From Bacteroidota bacterium (GTDB lineage: Bacteria; Bacteroidota; Bacteroidia; Chitinophagales; Chitinophagaceae): 64,000 nucleotides of DNA. The notes under the pieces were generated by a model that was given only the letters and a program-made list of their open reading frames with translations, was not told the DNA's origin and ran no database searches. The stretch lies in contig JAFDZS010000014.1 in NCBI GenBank assembly GCA_018266775.1, positions 1 to 64,000 of the forward strand. The letters are read 5' to 3'. This document shows, in pieces, positions 34,572 through 44,600 of this stretch (positions are counted from its first letter, which is position 1; each line of letters opens with the position of its first letter). Made by a program: the position numbers and the translations under genes.

Positions 34572-35429
34572 ATGAAATTGATCCGTTACGGAGAACAGGG
34601 GAAAGAAAAACCCGGTGTACACATTGATGGAAGAAACTATGATGTAAGTGGTTTCATTCATGATTTTAATGAAGAGTTTTTTGGTAATGGCGGTTTGCCG
34701 CACCTGGCCTGGATGCTGCATCAGCATAAAGATATGCTGCGCCCCATACCCGATGGTATCCGGTTGGGAAGCCCTGTGGCACGGCCTTCAAAGATTGTAT
34801 GCATAGGTTTAAACTATGCCAAACATGCCAAAGAAACCAATGCGCCAATTCCTAAAGAACCGATTATCTTTTTCAAATCCACTACCTCACTGCAAGGGGC
34901 GTACGATAATATTATCATTCCAAAAAAATCAATGAAAACAGATTGGGAAGTGGAACTGGCTTTTGTAATTGAAAAGAGGGCCAGTTATGTGGAGGTGGAA
35001 GATGCCATGGATTATGTGGCAGGTTATGCACTGCACAATGATGTCAGCGAAAGGGAATTTCAGCTGGAGCGTGGGGGTACATGGGATAAAGGGAAAGGTT
35101 GCGATACATTTGCACCCATCGGCCCCTGGCTGGTTACCAAAGATGAAATTACTGATCCGCATAACCTGCGGTTGTGGTTGAAGCTGAATGGCAAAATGAT
35201 GCAGGATAGTAATACCGATGATTTGATTTTTAATATTCCTTATCTCGTTTCTTACATCAGCCAGTTTATGACTTTATTGCCGGGAGATATTGTATCAACC
35301 GGCACACCAGCAGGAGTGGGATTAGGATTTAATCCACCGGTATATTTAAAAGACGGCGATGTGGTGGAACTGGGTATTGATGGACTCGGCAGCAGTAAAC
35401 AAATTTGCAGGGCGTATGAAAATAGATAG
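34572..35429 (+). CDS. FAH-family hydrolase (2,4-diketo-3-deoxy-L-fuconate hydrolase)
   Basis: A 285-residue member of the fumarylacetoacetate hydrolase family. The catalytic fold begins near residue 70 (R-P-S-K-I-V-C-I-G-L-N-Y) with metal ligands Glu126 and Glu128 (W-E-V-E-L-A) and Asp157 (H-N-D-V-S-E-R). P-E/K-P-I-I-F-F-K and S-T-G-T-P-A-G-V-G are also typical. In this gene context it should split 2,4-diketo-3-deoxy-L-fuconate into pyruvate and lactate, the last step of the pathway. Its end overlaps the start of the lactonase gene by 14 bases. Confidence 0.92.
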   Translation: MKLIRYGEQGKEKPGVHIDGRNYDVSGFIHDFNEEFFGNGGLPHLAWMLHQHKDMLRPIPDGIRLGSPVARPSKIVCIGLNYAKHAKETNAPIPKEPIIFFKSTTSLQGAYDNIIIPKKSMKTDWEVELAFVIEKRASYVEVEDAMDYVAGYALHNDVSEREFQLERGGTWDKGKGCDTFAPIGPWLVTKDEITDPHNLRLWLKLNGKMMQDSNTDDLIFNIPYLVSYISQFMTLLPGDIVSTGTPAGVGLGFNPPVYLKDGDVVELGIDGLGSSKQICRAYENR

Positions 35430-36240
35430 TCACCAGCATTTTTGGCAATATCACCCGGAACGGCACAGCTGGATTAATGATGAAATGGCTGTGATCCGGA
35501 AAGATTTTTTACCGGCACAGCTTCAGCCCGTTTTGCAAAAAAATGATATTGATGGATGTGTTGCAGTACAGGCGGATCAAACGGAGATGGAAACCGATTT
35601 TTTATTGCAACTGCAAAAAGAAACCGATTTCATTAAAGGAGTGGTGGGATGGGTTGATCTTCGTGCCGCAAATATCAAGGAACGGTTAGCCCATTATAAA
35701 ACTTTTCCTGCTGTAAAAGGATTTCGACACGTGTTGCAGGCAGAAGCGCCGGAGTTTATGCTGCAACAAAATTTCCTGGGTGGCATTGCAGCGCTGAAAG
35801 AATTTGAATTTACTTATGATATCCTCATCTTTCCCCATCAACTGGCGGCGGCGGTAACACTGGTGCATCAATTTCCACAACAGCGGTTTGTTATAGATCA
35901 TATTGCAAAACCATATATCAAAAAAGGATTGATAGGTGAATGGAAACAGGCTATGCGTGCTATCGCTCAATTTCCCAACGTGTATTGTAAAATAAGCGGC
36001 ATGGTAACTGAAGCTGATTATAAAGAATGGAAACCTGGAGATTTTACGCCTTACCTTGATGTTGTTGTTGAAGCATTTGGCACTAACCGTATTATGTTTG
36101 GCAGCGACTGGCCGGTATGTCTTGCAGCGGCAACTTATACACAAATGCTCAAAATTGTAAAAGATTATTTTAAATCATACAGCGGGGCTGAGCAGGAAAA
36201 AGTATTTGGGCAAAACGCAGTTGATTTTTATAATTTGTAA
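35416..36240 (+). CDS. Amidohydrolase family L-fucono-lactonase
   Basis: A 274-residue TIM-barrel hydrolase of the amidohydrolase_2 family. Metal-site residues are visible as H6-x-H8 in I-D-S-H-Q-H-F-W, I-D-H-I-A-K-P and F-G-S-D-W-P-V. The start chosen gives M-K-I-D-S-H-Q-H, the family N-terminus, and overlaps the FAH gene by 14 bases, implying translational coupling. COG3618 members next to fucose genes open L-fucono-1,5-lactone to L-fuconate. Confidence 0.92.
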   Translation: MKIDSHQHFWQYHPERHSWINDEMAVIRKDFLPAQLQPVLQKNDIDGCVAVQADQTEMETDFLLQLQKETDFIKGVVGWVDLRAANIKERLAHYKTFPAVKGFRHVLQAEAPEFMLQQNFLGGIAALKEFEFTYDILIFPHQLAAAVTLVHQFPQQRFVIDHIAKPYIKKGLIGEWKQAMRAIAQFPNVYCKISGMVTEADYKEWKPGDFTPYLDVVVEAFGTNRIMFGSDWPVCLAAATYTQMLKIVKDYFKSYSGAEQEKVFGQNAVDFYNL

Positions 36241-36298
36241 ACACGGATTGACTAAGTTTCACGGATCAAAACGAATTACACGAATTAACCAATACACG

Positions 36299-36330
36299 AA
36301 TTAACCATTTAACTACTTAACCAATAAACT
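36299..36330. repeat. 8-bp tandem repeats abutting the Zn-dehydrogenase start
   Basis: Four octamers, AATTAACC, ATTTAACT, ACTTAACC and AATAAACT, end one base before the ATG at 36332. Upstream, ACACGAATTAACC appears twice (around 36277 and 36293). The pattern resembles the heptamer arrays but with an 8-bp period. Confidence 0.7.
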
Positions 36331-36331
36331 C

Positions 36332-37342
36332 ATGAAAACCCTCATCTGCACAACGCCACATCAATTTGATTATGCTGATACACCGGTTCCCGTTGCCGGG
36401 CCGGGAGAAACTTTATTGAAAATAGAACGTATTGGTATATGTGGTACAGATTTGCATGCTTATGAAGGTACACAACCTTATTTTTCTTATCCGCGGATAT
36501 TGGGTCATGAATTGGCAGCAACCATTGTAACCACTGATGCTGCTGGTTTTAGTACAGGCGACATTGTTACATTCATCCCTTATTTTAATTGCGGAACCTG
36601 TATTGCCTGCAGGAATGGAAAACCCAATTGCTGTACGGCCATCAAAGTATGCGGTGTTCATGTTGATGGCGGAATGCGGGAATATCTTATTGTGCCTTCT
36701 TATGCATTGGTGCATGGTGAAGGATTGAGCGTGGAGGAGCTGGCATTGGTGGAACCGTTGGCCATTGGTGCACATGGCATCCGCAGGGCAGTAGTAACGC
36801 AGGATGAATTTGTGCTGGTGATTGGCGCCGGCCCGATAGGTTTAGGTACCATGGAATTTGCACGCATAGCCGGAGCGAAAGTAATTGCAATGGATATTAA
36901 TGATGCAAGGCTGGATTTCTGCCATACAAATTTAAAAGTACACGATACCATAAATCCTGCAACGGAAAATGCCACTGAAAAATTGCAGGCCATTACCAAT
37001 GGCGATATGCCCACGGTCGTAATTGATGCTACCGGCAATTTAAAAGCCATCAACAATGCATTTCAATATATGGGCCATGGCGGCAGGTATGTGTTGATTG
37101 GTTTACAAAAAGCAGATATTAGTTTCAGCCATCCTGAATTTCATAAACGTGAAGCCACACTCATGAGCAGCCGCAATGCCACCCGGCAGGATTTTGAACA
37201 CGTGATCGCTTCTATGAAAAATAGATTGGTGAATCCCGCTAACTATATCACCCATCGCGTTCATTTCGATGAAGTGAAAAGCAATTTTGAATCCTGGCTT
37301 AACCCTGCAACAGGTGTTATCAAGGCGATGGTTTCTTTCTAA
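36332..37342 (+). CDS. Zinc-dependent alcohol dehydrogenase (probable L-fucose dehydrogenase)
   Basis: A 336-residue medium-chain dehydrogenase. Catalytic Zn ligands are Cys37 (I-C-G-T-D), His59 and Glu60 (L-G-H-E); structural Zn ligands are Cys87, Cys90, Cys93 and Cys101. The Rossmann motif is G-A-G-P-I-G-L-G near residue 164, with an acidic M-D-I after beta-2 suggesting NAD+. The fucose cluster lacks any other enzyme for the first oxidation, so L-fucose 1-dehydrogenase is the natural role, though a threonine/idonate-type substrate cannot be excluded. It is separated from the lactonase by 91 bp with octamer repeats. Confidence 0.87.
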   Translation: MKTLICTTPHQFDYADTPVPVAGPGETLLKIERIGICGTDLHAYEGTQPYFSYPRILGHELAATIVTTDAAGFSTGDIVTFIPYFNCGTCIACRNGKPNCCTAIKVCGVHVDGGMREYLIVPSYALVHGEGLSVEELALVEPLAIGAHGIRRAVVTQDEFVLVIGAGPIGLGTMEFARIAGAKVIAMDINDARLDFCHTNLKVHDTINPATENATEKLQAITNGDMPTVVIDATGNLKAINNAFQYMGHGGRYVLIGLQKADISFSHPEFHKREATLMSSRNATRQDFEHVIASMKNRLVNPANYITHRVHFDEVKSNFESWLNPATGVIKAMVSF

Positions 37343-37453
37343 AACATTTCAGATAATCGGAATTTCCGCCCACTTAATCAATTCCCGTTGATAATGGTGT
37401 TATAAAAAATGAATTTAGTGATGAATTCATTCTACACCTAATCTTATCACAAC

Positions 37454-38632
37454 ATGAAAAAGTGGTACCTCCTGCTGCTGCCCGCATGTTTACTGCTTTC
37501 ACTGCCGGCTTCATCACAACAAAACGGAAAAACTGATGCGTTCGCCAAAGCAAACAATGCTGTTAATAAGGTGAACAATATACTGGCTGTATTTCAGCCT
37601 TATCTTTTAAAGGCAAGACAATTATTTTATGATGCCAAACAACTGGGTAACGATGTAAAGCAATCGTCCAAAACGGCTTTTGGTAAAAATGGCAATAACA
37701 CCAATAATAACGGCTATACTAATAATACTGGGTATACTGATAATAATAACAACAACAATAATAATAACGGCGGCTATAATAACAGCCAGTATAATTCAGG
37801 TAACTCCGGCAACTCAGGCAACAGTAATGCTGGTAATAGTAATTCTAATAACAACCAGGGTGGCAATACGCAGGATAATGGCGGGTATACCAATTCATAC
37901 AACAACAATCAAAGCAATAACCAGTCGAACAACCAGAATAATAACGGGTATAACAACAGCCAGTACAATAACCAAAATAACAACGGGTATCAAAATAATG
38001 GCGGGTACAACCAGGGCCCGCAGAATTACCTTACCGGCCAAACATTACCGGTAAACAATCCTGCAACCATAAACAATGACGGTACGGGTAACTGGGGCAA
38101 CCAGAATAATGGTTTGTATGGTAATTATCTTGATGTACTTACAGGTACTGTGATGGGAGCAGGCGAAGCAGAAGCCAGCCCAAAAAATGTTGATGTGATA
38201 TTTGTTGCTGCCAACCAAAGCTATCAATTATGGACACCCAACTATGCCCGCAATGAAGTAGCCGCTGAATATACCAGCCGCAGCACACATGAAACGGCCA
38301 TGCGCTGGACAGATGCCAATGAAACAGAAATTGCAGAAACAAAAATTACGCTCGGTCAATTCGACCAGATACAAAATAACAGCCAGATATTAAATGCGGT
38401 GCGTAATGCACAGGATTATGCATCCGGTATTACAGAATTAGACAAGCTGGACGGCAAAGTATTTGCAGTTAAAGCTGAGCTGGAGGACAGGACTGTTTAC
38501 GGGCTTATAGCTGTAGTGAGGCAAGTAGGTACTGATGGCAGCAGCGGCTATCTTAAAATAAAAATCAAAGCGCAGGGATTGTCTGGTGCCCAGAACGGCC
38601 AGATCAATGCAGGTGCTTATCTCCGCCAATAA
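37454..38632 (+). CDS. Secreted Asn-rich low-complexity protein
   Basis: A 392-residue secreted protein of unknown function. Signal peptide to about residue 22 (P-A-S-S-Q-Q). Residues about 24-75 are helical; about 76-225 are a low-complexity Asn/Gly/Tyr/Ser/Gln stretch with repeated N-N-G-Y-N-N-S-Q-Y-N type motifs and a run of nine Asn. A globular C-terminal domain (about 220-392) contains Y-L-D-V-L-T-G-T-V-M-G-A-G-E-A-E and ends in A-G-A-Y-L-R-Q. The low-complexity part looks like a flexible or adhesive linker. It is 33 bp upstream of the cytolysin-like gene and probably co-transcribed with it. Confidence 0.85.
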   Translation: MKKWYLLLLPACLLLSLPASSQQNGKTDAFAKANNAVNKVNNILAVFQPYLLKARQLFYDAKQLGNDVKQSSKTAFGKNGNNTNNNGYTNNTGYTDNNNNNNNNNGGYNNSQYNSGNSGNSGNSNAGNSNSNNNQGGNTQDNGGYTNSYNNNQSNNQSNNQNNNGYNNSQYNNQNNNGYQNNGGYNQGPQNYLTGQTLPVNNPATINNDGTGNWGNQNNGLYGNYLDVLTGTVMGAGEAEASPKNVDVIFVAANQSYQLWTPNYARNEVAAEYTSRSTHETAMRWTDANETEIAETKITLGQFDQIQNNSQILNAVRNAQDYASGITELDKLDGKVFAVKAELEDRTVYGLIAVVRQVGTDGSSGYLKIKIKAQGLSGAQNGQINAGAYLRQ

Positions 38633-38665
38633 ATATTCTTCTTATTTAATTTCAAATTAATAGTT

Positions 38666-40594
38666 ATGCAGAAATTAATGATTCGTTTATGCATAGCAGT
38701 TGCTATACTGCTGATAGTGGTGCAAAGCCATGCACAAATTAATAAAATGAACCGGCCGGTGCAAAATCAAACTTCGATAAAAAATATGACGCAGCCGGTA
38801 AACAATAACCCACCGGCCGGAACTGCAACAGACAAGATGAAAGACAATAACCGTATACAACAACTGATGGGAAGGCCTATGCCCAAAAAAATACAATTCT
38901 TTTCCAAAGCAAGGGAGCTGAACCTCCGTTCAGAAAGAACATTATCTAATTCCATTGCAGGAAAAGTGTATTCAGCCGGCATGTCGAAACCGGCCGCTTC
39001 CACTGCGCTGTCTATGCCTCCCAAAAATACCGGCAGCAGCAATGTATCCAGCCAGATGACCAAGGGCTACATGTACGAAGAAATGACCACACTGGGTGTA
39101 AACACCAGGAAATATGCAGACGGGCATAAAGCGTCTTTTGTTTTAACCACGCAAACCAACGGATGGACGGTAAATCCTTCTTATGTGATCAAAGGCAATA
39201 CACCATCGAATGATAATAGTGATCCATCATGGAACTGCACTACGACAGTAGAAACTGTAAATGCACAAAGCACATCGTTTATGAATGCCAGCAAGAACGA
39301 ACAGGGCCAGCATTTATATCCTGGTGCTATTTATTCTTATGATGATTATGCGGCCGGCACGTTCCGGGTAATTGAAAATAATTTGAACCCAATGCAAATT
39401 TATACGAGTACGAGCGTGGGGAATAATAGTTTTACAGTCGATAATCCAACAGGCTCCTCAATTCACCAGGCAATTTCAAATATTGTTCGGCAATTCAGCC
39501 CGCAACAGGGTGGTGCTGCTATTTTACAACAAACTTTGTATTCAGACAACCAGTCAGACATGGCCATTGCCATTTCTGCCGGGGGCGCTTATGATGGTTA
39601 CAGTGGCGCCGATAATTTCAATCATAACCAGTTAGAGCACCATATTTACATTACGCTGGATGCGATGAAATCTTTATATACCATCAGTGCCCAACGGCCG
39701 GCCAATGGATATTTTATCAATGGGCAAATACCTGCAGCCAATTCTGCATTGGTAATGGTACAGGATGTAACCTATGGCGCAAGGCTGCTGGCCAACATAG
39801 ATATCACCATCACTTCCAAAACTGATATGAACAAGTTTCAGTTTGCGTATAACGCCATTGCCGCAAATGGATTTGTAAATGTAGATGCACTAACACATGA
39901 TGCCAGTATTACTTACAAGATCAATGCTTATATGGTAGGTGTGCCGGCAAGTACAGGGATCATCACCACACTGCAGAATTTTGAACAGCAGCTCAATAAT
40001 ATTTTCTCGCAAAGTAATTATACCAATGCTGTACCCATACAATATGCATTAACAGATATGGATGGGAATTACCTGGGTGTGGAAAGTATGACCGATAAAT
40101 TTCCGGTAAGAAATTGTACGCCGGCGAATGAATATTTTATGCTCCAGTCAGCATACATCAAAACTGTAACAGGAAGCGATAATAAAAATGGAGACTCATT
40201 TTTGGAATATATGCTGAATGGATCCAACAGTATGATTGCATTTGTTGCTGAACAGGATGGCGATGAATATAAATCAGGCAGCAGCCATACTGTAAAATTC
40301 ACAAATTTTGTAGATGTAACGCCACAAGATCATCCACACGGGTTTACACTGGATGATTTTAATAACGGTGGTTCTGTTACGCTCAGGCTCAGCTATGGTG
40401 TTGTAGCATTCCGAACCGGTGATGATTGGGATGTTGGTTCAACACAACTTACCCTCAATTTCACTAGTCAGAAAGGGACCCAGCTAACAAAAGTCGTCAA
40501 TTGGAGCAATGCTTTCCGGATAACATCTGGTAACGGGCATCCTGACCCTGCTGATAAGACCATTTATTTTGATGCAAACTTCCAGGGACTATAA
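38666..40594 (+). CDS. Thiol-activated cytolysin-like (CDC-like) pore-forming protein
   Basis: A 642-residue secreted protein with a signal peptide to about residue 23 (Q-S-H-A-Q). From about 150 to 500 it aligns by eye with cholesterol-dependent cytolysins, block after block: L-Y-P-G-A-I-Y-S at 217-224 (CDC: YPGAL), A-I-S-N-I-V-R-Q-F, T-L-Y-S-D-N-Q-S-D-M preceding the TMH1 region, S-L-Y-T-I-S-A-Q-R-P at 336-345 (CDC: FYTVSAELP), V-Q-D-V-T-Y-G-A-R-L-L at 365-375 (CDC: VSxVAYGRxxY), the TMH2-like segment 386-425, and V-P-I-Q-Y-A-L-T-D-M-D-G at 456-467. The cholesterol-binding undecapeptide ECTGLAWEWWR is absent and the C-terminal 130 residues are a different beta-rich domain, as in the CDC-like family described from Elizabethkingia. 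Residues 24-150 are a Met/Asn/Pro-rich linker. The target membrane is unknown. It is coupled to the next gene by a one-base overlap. Confidence 0.8.
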   Translation: MQKLMIRLCIAVAILLIVVQSHAQINKMNRPVQNQTSIKNMTQPVNNNPPAGTATDKMKDNNRIQQLMGRPMPKKIQFFSKARELNLRSERTLSNSIAGKVYSAGMSKPAASTALSMPPKNTGSSNVSSQMTKGYMYEEMTTLGVNTRKYADGHKASFVLTTQTNGWTVNPSYVIKGNTPSNDNSDPSWNCTTTVETVNAQSTSFMNASKNEQGQHLYPGAIYSYDDYAAGTFRVIENNLNPMQIYTSTSVGNNSFTVDNPTGSSIHQAISNIVRQFSPQQGGAAILQQTLYSDNQSDMAIAISAGGAYDGYSGADNFNHNQLEHHIYITLDAMKSLYTISAQRPANGYFINGQIPAANSALVMVQDVTYGARLLANIDITITSKTDMNKFQFAYNAIAANGFVNVDALTHDASITYKINAYMVGVPASTGIITTLQNFEQQLNNIFSQSNYTNAVPIQYALTDMDGNYLGVESMTDKFPVRNCTPANEYFMLQSAYIKTVTGSDNKNGDSFLEYMLNGSNSMIAFVAEQDGDEYKSGSSHTVKFTNFVDVTPQDHPHGFTLDDFNNGGSVTLRLSYGVVAFRTGDDWDVGSTQLTLNFTSQKGTQLTKVVNWSNAFRITSGNGHPDPADKTIYFDANFQGL

Positions 40595-41592
40595 TGATTT
40601 ACCATTTCAAAATGTTAAGCGGTGTGGTTGTCCTGTGCTTTTCATTGCATGCAAAAGCACAGGACTATCCGTCATGCCTTGACACGGAAGCAAAGAAAGT
40701 GGCTGCCATGCATCAGCAAAACTCCTGCGAGGGCAGCGATAAACTGTTACGCATTGACCAATACCGGTACCACGATACGCTGTTGTATCAATTGGTATTT
40801 GAACGTTCCCGTCCCTGCCCGGATTATGTCAGCAGTACTGTTTATTACGATGCTGGTTGTGCAGTAAAGATCAGGATTACAGATGGCGGTATTAAGTACC
40901 GGCGCCAGGTAGTGCCCATGTATGTGGATACAAGGCAAATACAATTTATCAAAACCAACCAGCCTAAACAAATTACTACCGTAAACCCGTACCCTGGAAG
41001 TGGATCATTAAATAACTTATCTGCCAGAGGGCAGGCGTTGCAACAATTTTACCTGGGCATGAATGTAGAGCAGGGCTGGATAGCAGGAAGCCACGTAGAC
41101 TGGGAGACGGGTGTGGCGGATCACCCAGATGCAACTGCAGGCAATCATACCCATTGCAGTGCATTTGTAGCGGCGGCCTGCAAAAAAACGGGCATCTATA
41201 TTTTACGTCCGCCGCAACATGGGCAATTATTATTGGCCAATGCACAGTACGACTGGCTGCAAACCAGTGAGGCTGCAAAAAGCGGCTGGAAAGAAATTAC
41301 AAACAATAACCGCAATGCATTATATGAACAGGTACAGCAATTGGCTAATGCGGGTAATGTGATTGTGGCTGTTTGTAAAAATCCGGATGCCACTAAACCC
41401 GGCCACGCAGCGTTGGTAATGCCTAAAATAATTACTGCAGATAAGATCAGCGACGCCGGGCCCATAGTTATTATGGCGGGCAAACATAATTTCAATTATA
41501 TCTCACTCAAAAACGGGTTCAAAAGCCATTTGGATAACTGGCCGGAAAATGTAATTCGCTTTTTTGTAAATCAAAATGCCCCTTCACTTTGA
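40594..41592 (+). CDS. Secreted NlpC/P60- or CHAP-like cysteine hydrolase
   Basis: A 332-residue secreted protein with a signal to about residue 22 (A-K-A-Q). N-terminal residues 24-125 are Cys-containing and unassigned. The C-terminal half is papain-like: H-T-H-C-S-A-F-V-A-A-A (Cys188 nucleophile candidate), L-R-P-P-Q-H-G-Q-L-L-L-A-N-A-Q-Y-D-W-L, and P-G-H-A-A-L-V (His271). This Cys...GHxAlV pattern belongs to peptidoglycan amidases/endopeptidases of the NlpC/P60 and CHAP groups. Its ATG shares a base with the stop of the cytolysin-like gene (TAATG), so the two are made together. It could cut peptidoglycan of target cells or remodel the wall for export. Confidence 0.75.
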   Translation: MIYHFKMLSGVVVLCFSLHAKAQDYPSCLDTEAKKVAAMHQQNSCEGSDKLLRIDQYRYHDTLLYQLVFERSRPCPDYVSSTVYYDAGCAVKIRITDGGIKYRRQVVPMYVDTRQIQFIKTNQPKQITTVNPYPGSGSLNNLSARGQALQQFYLGMNVEQGWIAGSHVDWETGVADHPDATAGNHTHCSAFVAAACKKTGIYILRPPQHGQLLLANAQYDWLQTSEAAKSGWKEITNNNRNALYEQVQQLANAGNVIVAVCKNPDATKPGHAALVMPKIITADKISDAGPIVIMAGKHNFNYISLKNGFKSHLDNWPENVIRFFVNQNAPSL

Positions 41593-41654
41593 ATTGTGTT
41601 TTTGTGAAAGCCGGTGACTGGAAAGTGGGTTGTCAAATTGTTGTTAAATACCTT

Positions 41655-41686
41655 TTTGTAATGCAGGCCATTTCCCCTTACTTTTG
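41655..41686 (+). promoter_or_regulatory. Bacteroidota-type promoter of the propeller kinase
   Basis: TTTG at 41655-41658 and TACTTTTG at 41679-41686 are spaced by 20 bp, an exact match to TTTG-N20-TAnnTTTG. The ATG at 41691 lies four bases after the -7 element, implying a leaderless message. Confidence 0.55.
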
Positions 41687-41690
41687 AATC

Positions 41691-44600
41691 ATGCGTTTGG
41701 GTATCGTTTTATTCTTTTTGATGATAATGTTCCGGGTGTGTGCACAGGACAAAACCACAAGGCTTGCCGTGTATTCAACGCAGGATGGATTAAGCAATGG
41801 CCAGGTCAATTGTGTACTGAACGATTCCAGGGGTTATTTATGGGTGGGTACTGCTGAAGGATTAAACCGTTTTGATGGAAGACAATTCAGGAGTTTTTAT
41901 GCAGACAGAACCGATCCGAATTCACTCAGCGGAAATTTTATCCTTGACCTGCTGGAAGTGAAGCCGGGTGAATTATTCATTGCCACCAATAACGGGCTTG
42001 CTGTGCTGAATACTTTTACCAATACTTTTCTGCCCATACATTTTAATGATACCCTTTTGCAAAGAGGGCATGGAATGGTCATCAGTAATTTATTTAAAGA
42101 TCAGCACCATCACATCTGGATCAATTACAACGGAAAAATTGCAGTGTTTGATGAATCGTATCATTTTTTATATAACCTTACAGACCAGGCCTGGGCCGCA
42201 GCATTGCAGGGAATAAAAATATATTACGAATCATGTATCACAGACGGCAAGGGAAGGGTATGGGCAGCAACAGATAATATGGGTGTTTGTATTATTAATG
42301 AAGAAAAACATCTGGTGGAATATTATGGGAATAATCCGGCACATTATCCCTTTATGTCAAAGGGAGCAGTACGCAGTATGCTGCTGGATGAAGCGCATGG
42401 AAAATTTTATTATGGCTTATGGGGAAAGGGTTTGCAGGTATATGATTTTACTGCGCAAAAAACAAGGATGCAGCATTTCAATCTTTCACTCAGTACCGAT
42501 GCAGGATGCATCAACGCTATTACATTATTGAAAAATGGAAGACTGCTTTGTGCAGGAGGTAAAGCTGTATACACAGTGGATACTTCCAGCCTGGATTACC
42601 AGGTTATAAATCAAACCAATGGTAAACAGGTAATGCCGGATTATTATACCAGCGGCACTGCATATACTGATCATATTGGTAATTGCTGGATAGGAACATT
42701 TTCTTTTGGCCTGCTGGAAATTCCGGCTACAGCACCCGTATTACAATATTTGTCATTACCTGCCAGCAATATGCTGCAGGGTTATTATCCCAACTGTACA
42801 GACGCAATACAAAAAGGGAATGTTGTGTACATGGCGTATAACCTGGATGGTGTAATGGAATGTGATATTAAGAAAGGTACGGTTATGCAGCATCATATTG
42901 CATCACCCGGAGGCAATCGTGTTGATGCATTTCGTTTATGCCGTATAGATAGTAACAATTTCTGGATCGGCACCGGCCTGGGTATTTACACCTTTAATAT
43001 GCAGGATAAGAAAGTTTCAGTACCTGCTGAATTGCCAGATTTTGTGAAGAAACTGGATATAAGTGCAATGGCGAATGACCAGGCCGGTAATCAATGGATT
43101 GCCACAACAGATCCCAATGCCATTTCTTATTACGACAGACAATCGCATGAGTTTCATTACTACAGGGATTATATCGTAAACGGTGTTTCCTGTTTTAATA
43201 AAGACTACAAAATCACCGCAATTAAAACTGATGCTGATGGCAATGTGTGGATGACATCGGATGTAAAAGGCGGTTTTTTATGTTATCACAGCAGCACAAA
43301 GCAATGGGAAGCATTTCCATATAGAGGTTCAGCGAATTATGTGTTGTTTAATGGGAATGGTGTAGCTGATTTTGTTTCAGATACAGGGCATATCATTTGG
43401 CTCGCATTTTATCCCGGAACCGGTTTGGTAAAGTATAACTATGCAACAGACAAAATTGAATATATTGATCATAAAAATGGTTTGTTGTCCGATAATATCA
43501 GTTCTATCGAAAAAGACCAGAGGGGAAACCTGATGCTGTTAAACTCCAGCGGCATCAACTATTATGATAAAACAAACAGGGATATTCAAACGCATATTTT
43601 TACCAATGCCGAAAGAAACTGGAGCAGGTTATATTACCAATTTTACAGCGGAAAAACTGATGAAATATTATATCCTGTGAGTGATAAAATAATGTTTACC
43701 ACGAATGATTTTCCAAAGGTGGACACCGGAAAAATAGTTGTTGATATTGAAGACGTGGTTTCATTGCAGCAGGCAGATATTAACTATACACCTGGTGGTG
43801 TACTGGAATTAAATCATAGTGAAAGTAGTTTTAGCCTGTCACTGGCAGCATCAAGCTTAGAAGATGAAGCCCTGATAAGTTTTGCTTACATGCTGCAGGG
43901 TTTTGATAAAGGATGGACAATAACAGATAATGCACGGTCGATAGCGTATAAAAATTTGTCGCCCGGTGCTTATCATTTTATGGCGAAGGCTAAAAAACAT
44001 AATGGTGATTGGGGTACGGTGAATGAAAGTCTTATGGTGGTAATCAAGCCCGAGTTTTGGGAAACCTGGTGGTTCTGGCTGTTGTGCAGCGTTGTTACTA
44101 TTGGGTTGGTGTTCTGGTTAATTCAAAACAGGATCAGGAGTATTAAATACCGGGCAGAGCTGAAACAAAAAATCGTGGCAACAGAAATGGCGGCACTGCA
44201 GGCACAAATGAATCCGCACTTTATTTTTAATTGTTTAAATGCAATTGATAACCTGATTCAAACCAACCAGGGAGAAAAAGCTACCACTTACCTGGCCCGG
44301 TTTGCCCGCCTGATTCGTTCCGTATTGGATGGTACCAAACAAAATGTGATACCTTTTCAAAGGGATTTTGAAATGCTGCAGTTGTACCTGCAGATGGAAC
44401 AATTCCGCAGTAATGATAAATTTACATACTTATTGCAGGCTGATGATGAACTGATGCACAGCGATTTTAAAATACCTGCAATGGTCATTCAACCGTTTGT
44501 TGAAAATGCCATCATACATGGTTTGCTGAACAAACAGGAAGGAGAAAGGAAATTAAAAATTACTGCAAAGCTTGAGTATGACAATATAGTGTACACGATA

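Noticed and set aside
37680-38054. Ile/Thr-rich frame overlapping the Asn-rich gene
   Set aside because: It is a frame shadow of AAT/AAC-rich codons in the real gene.
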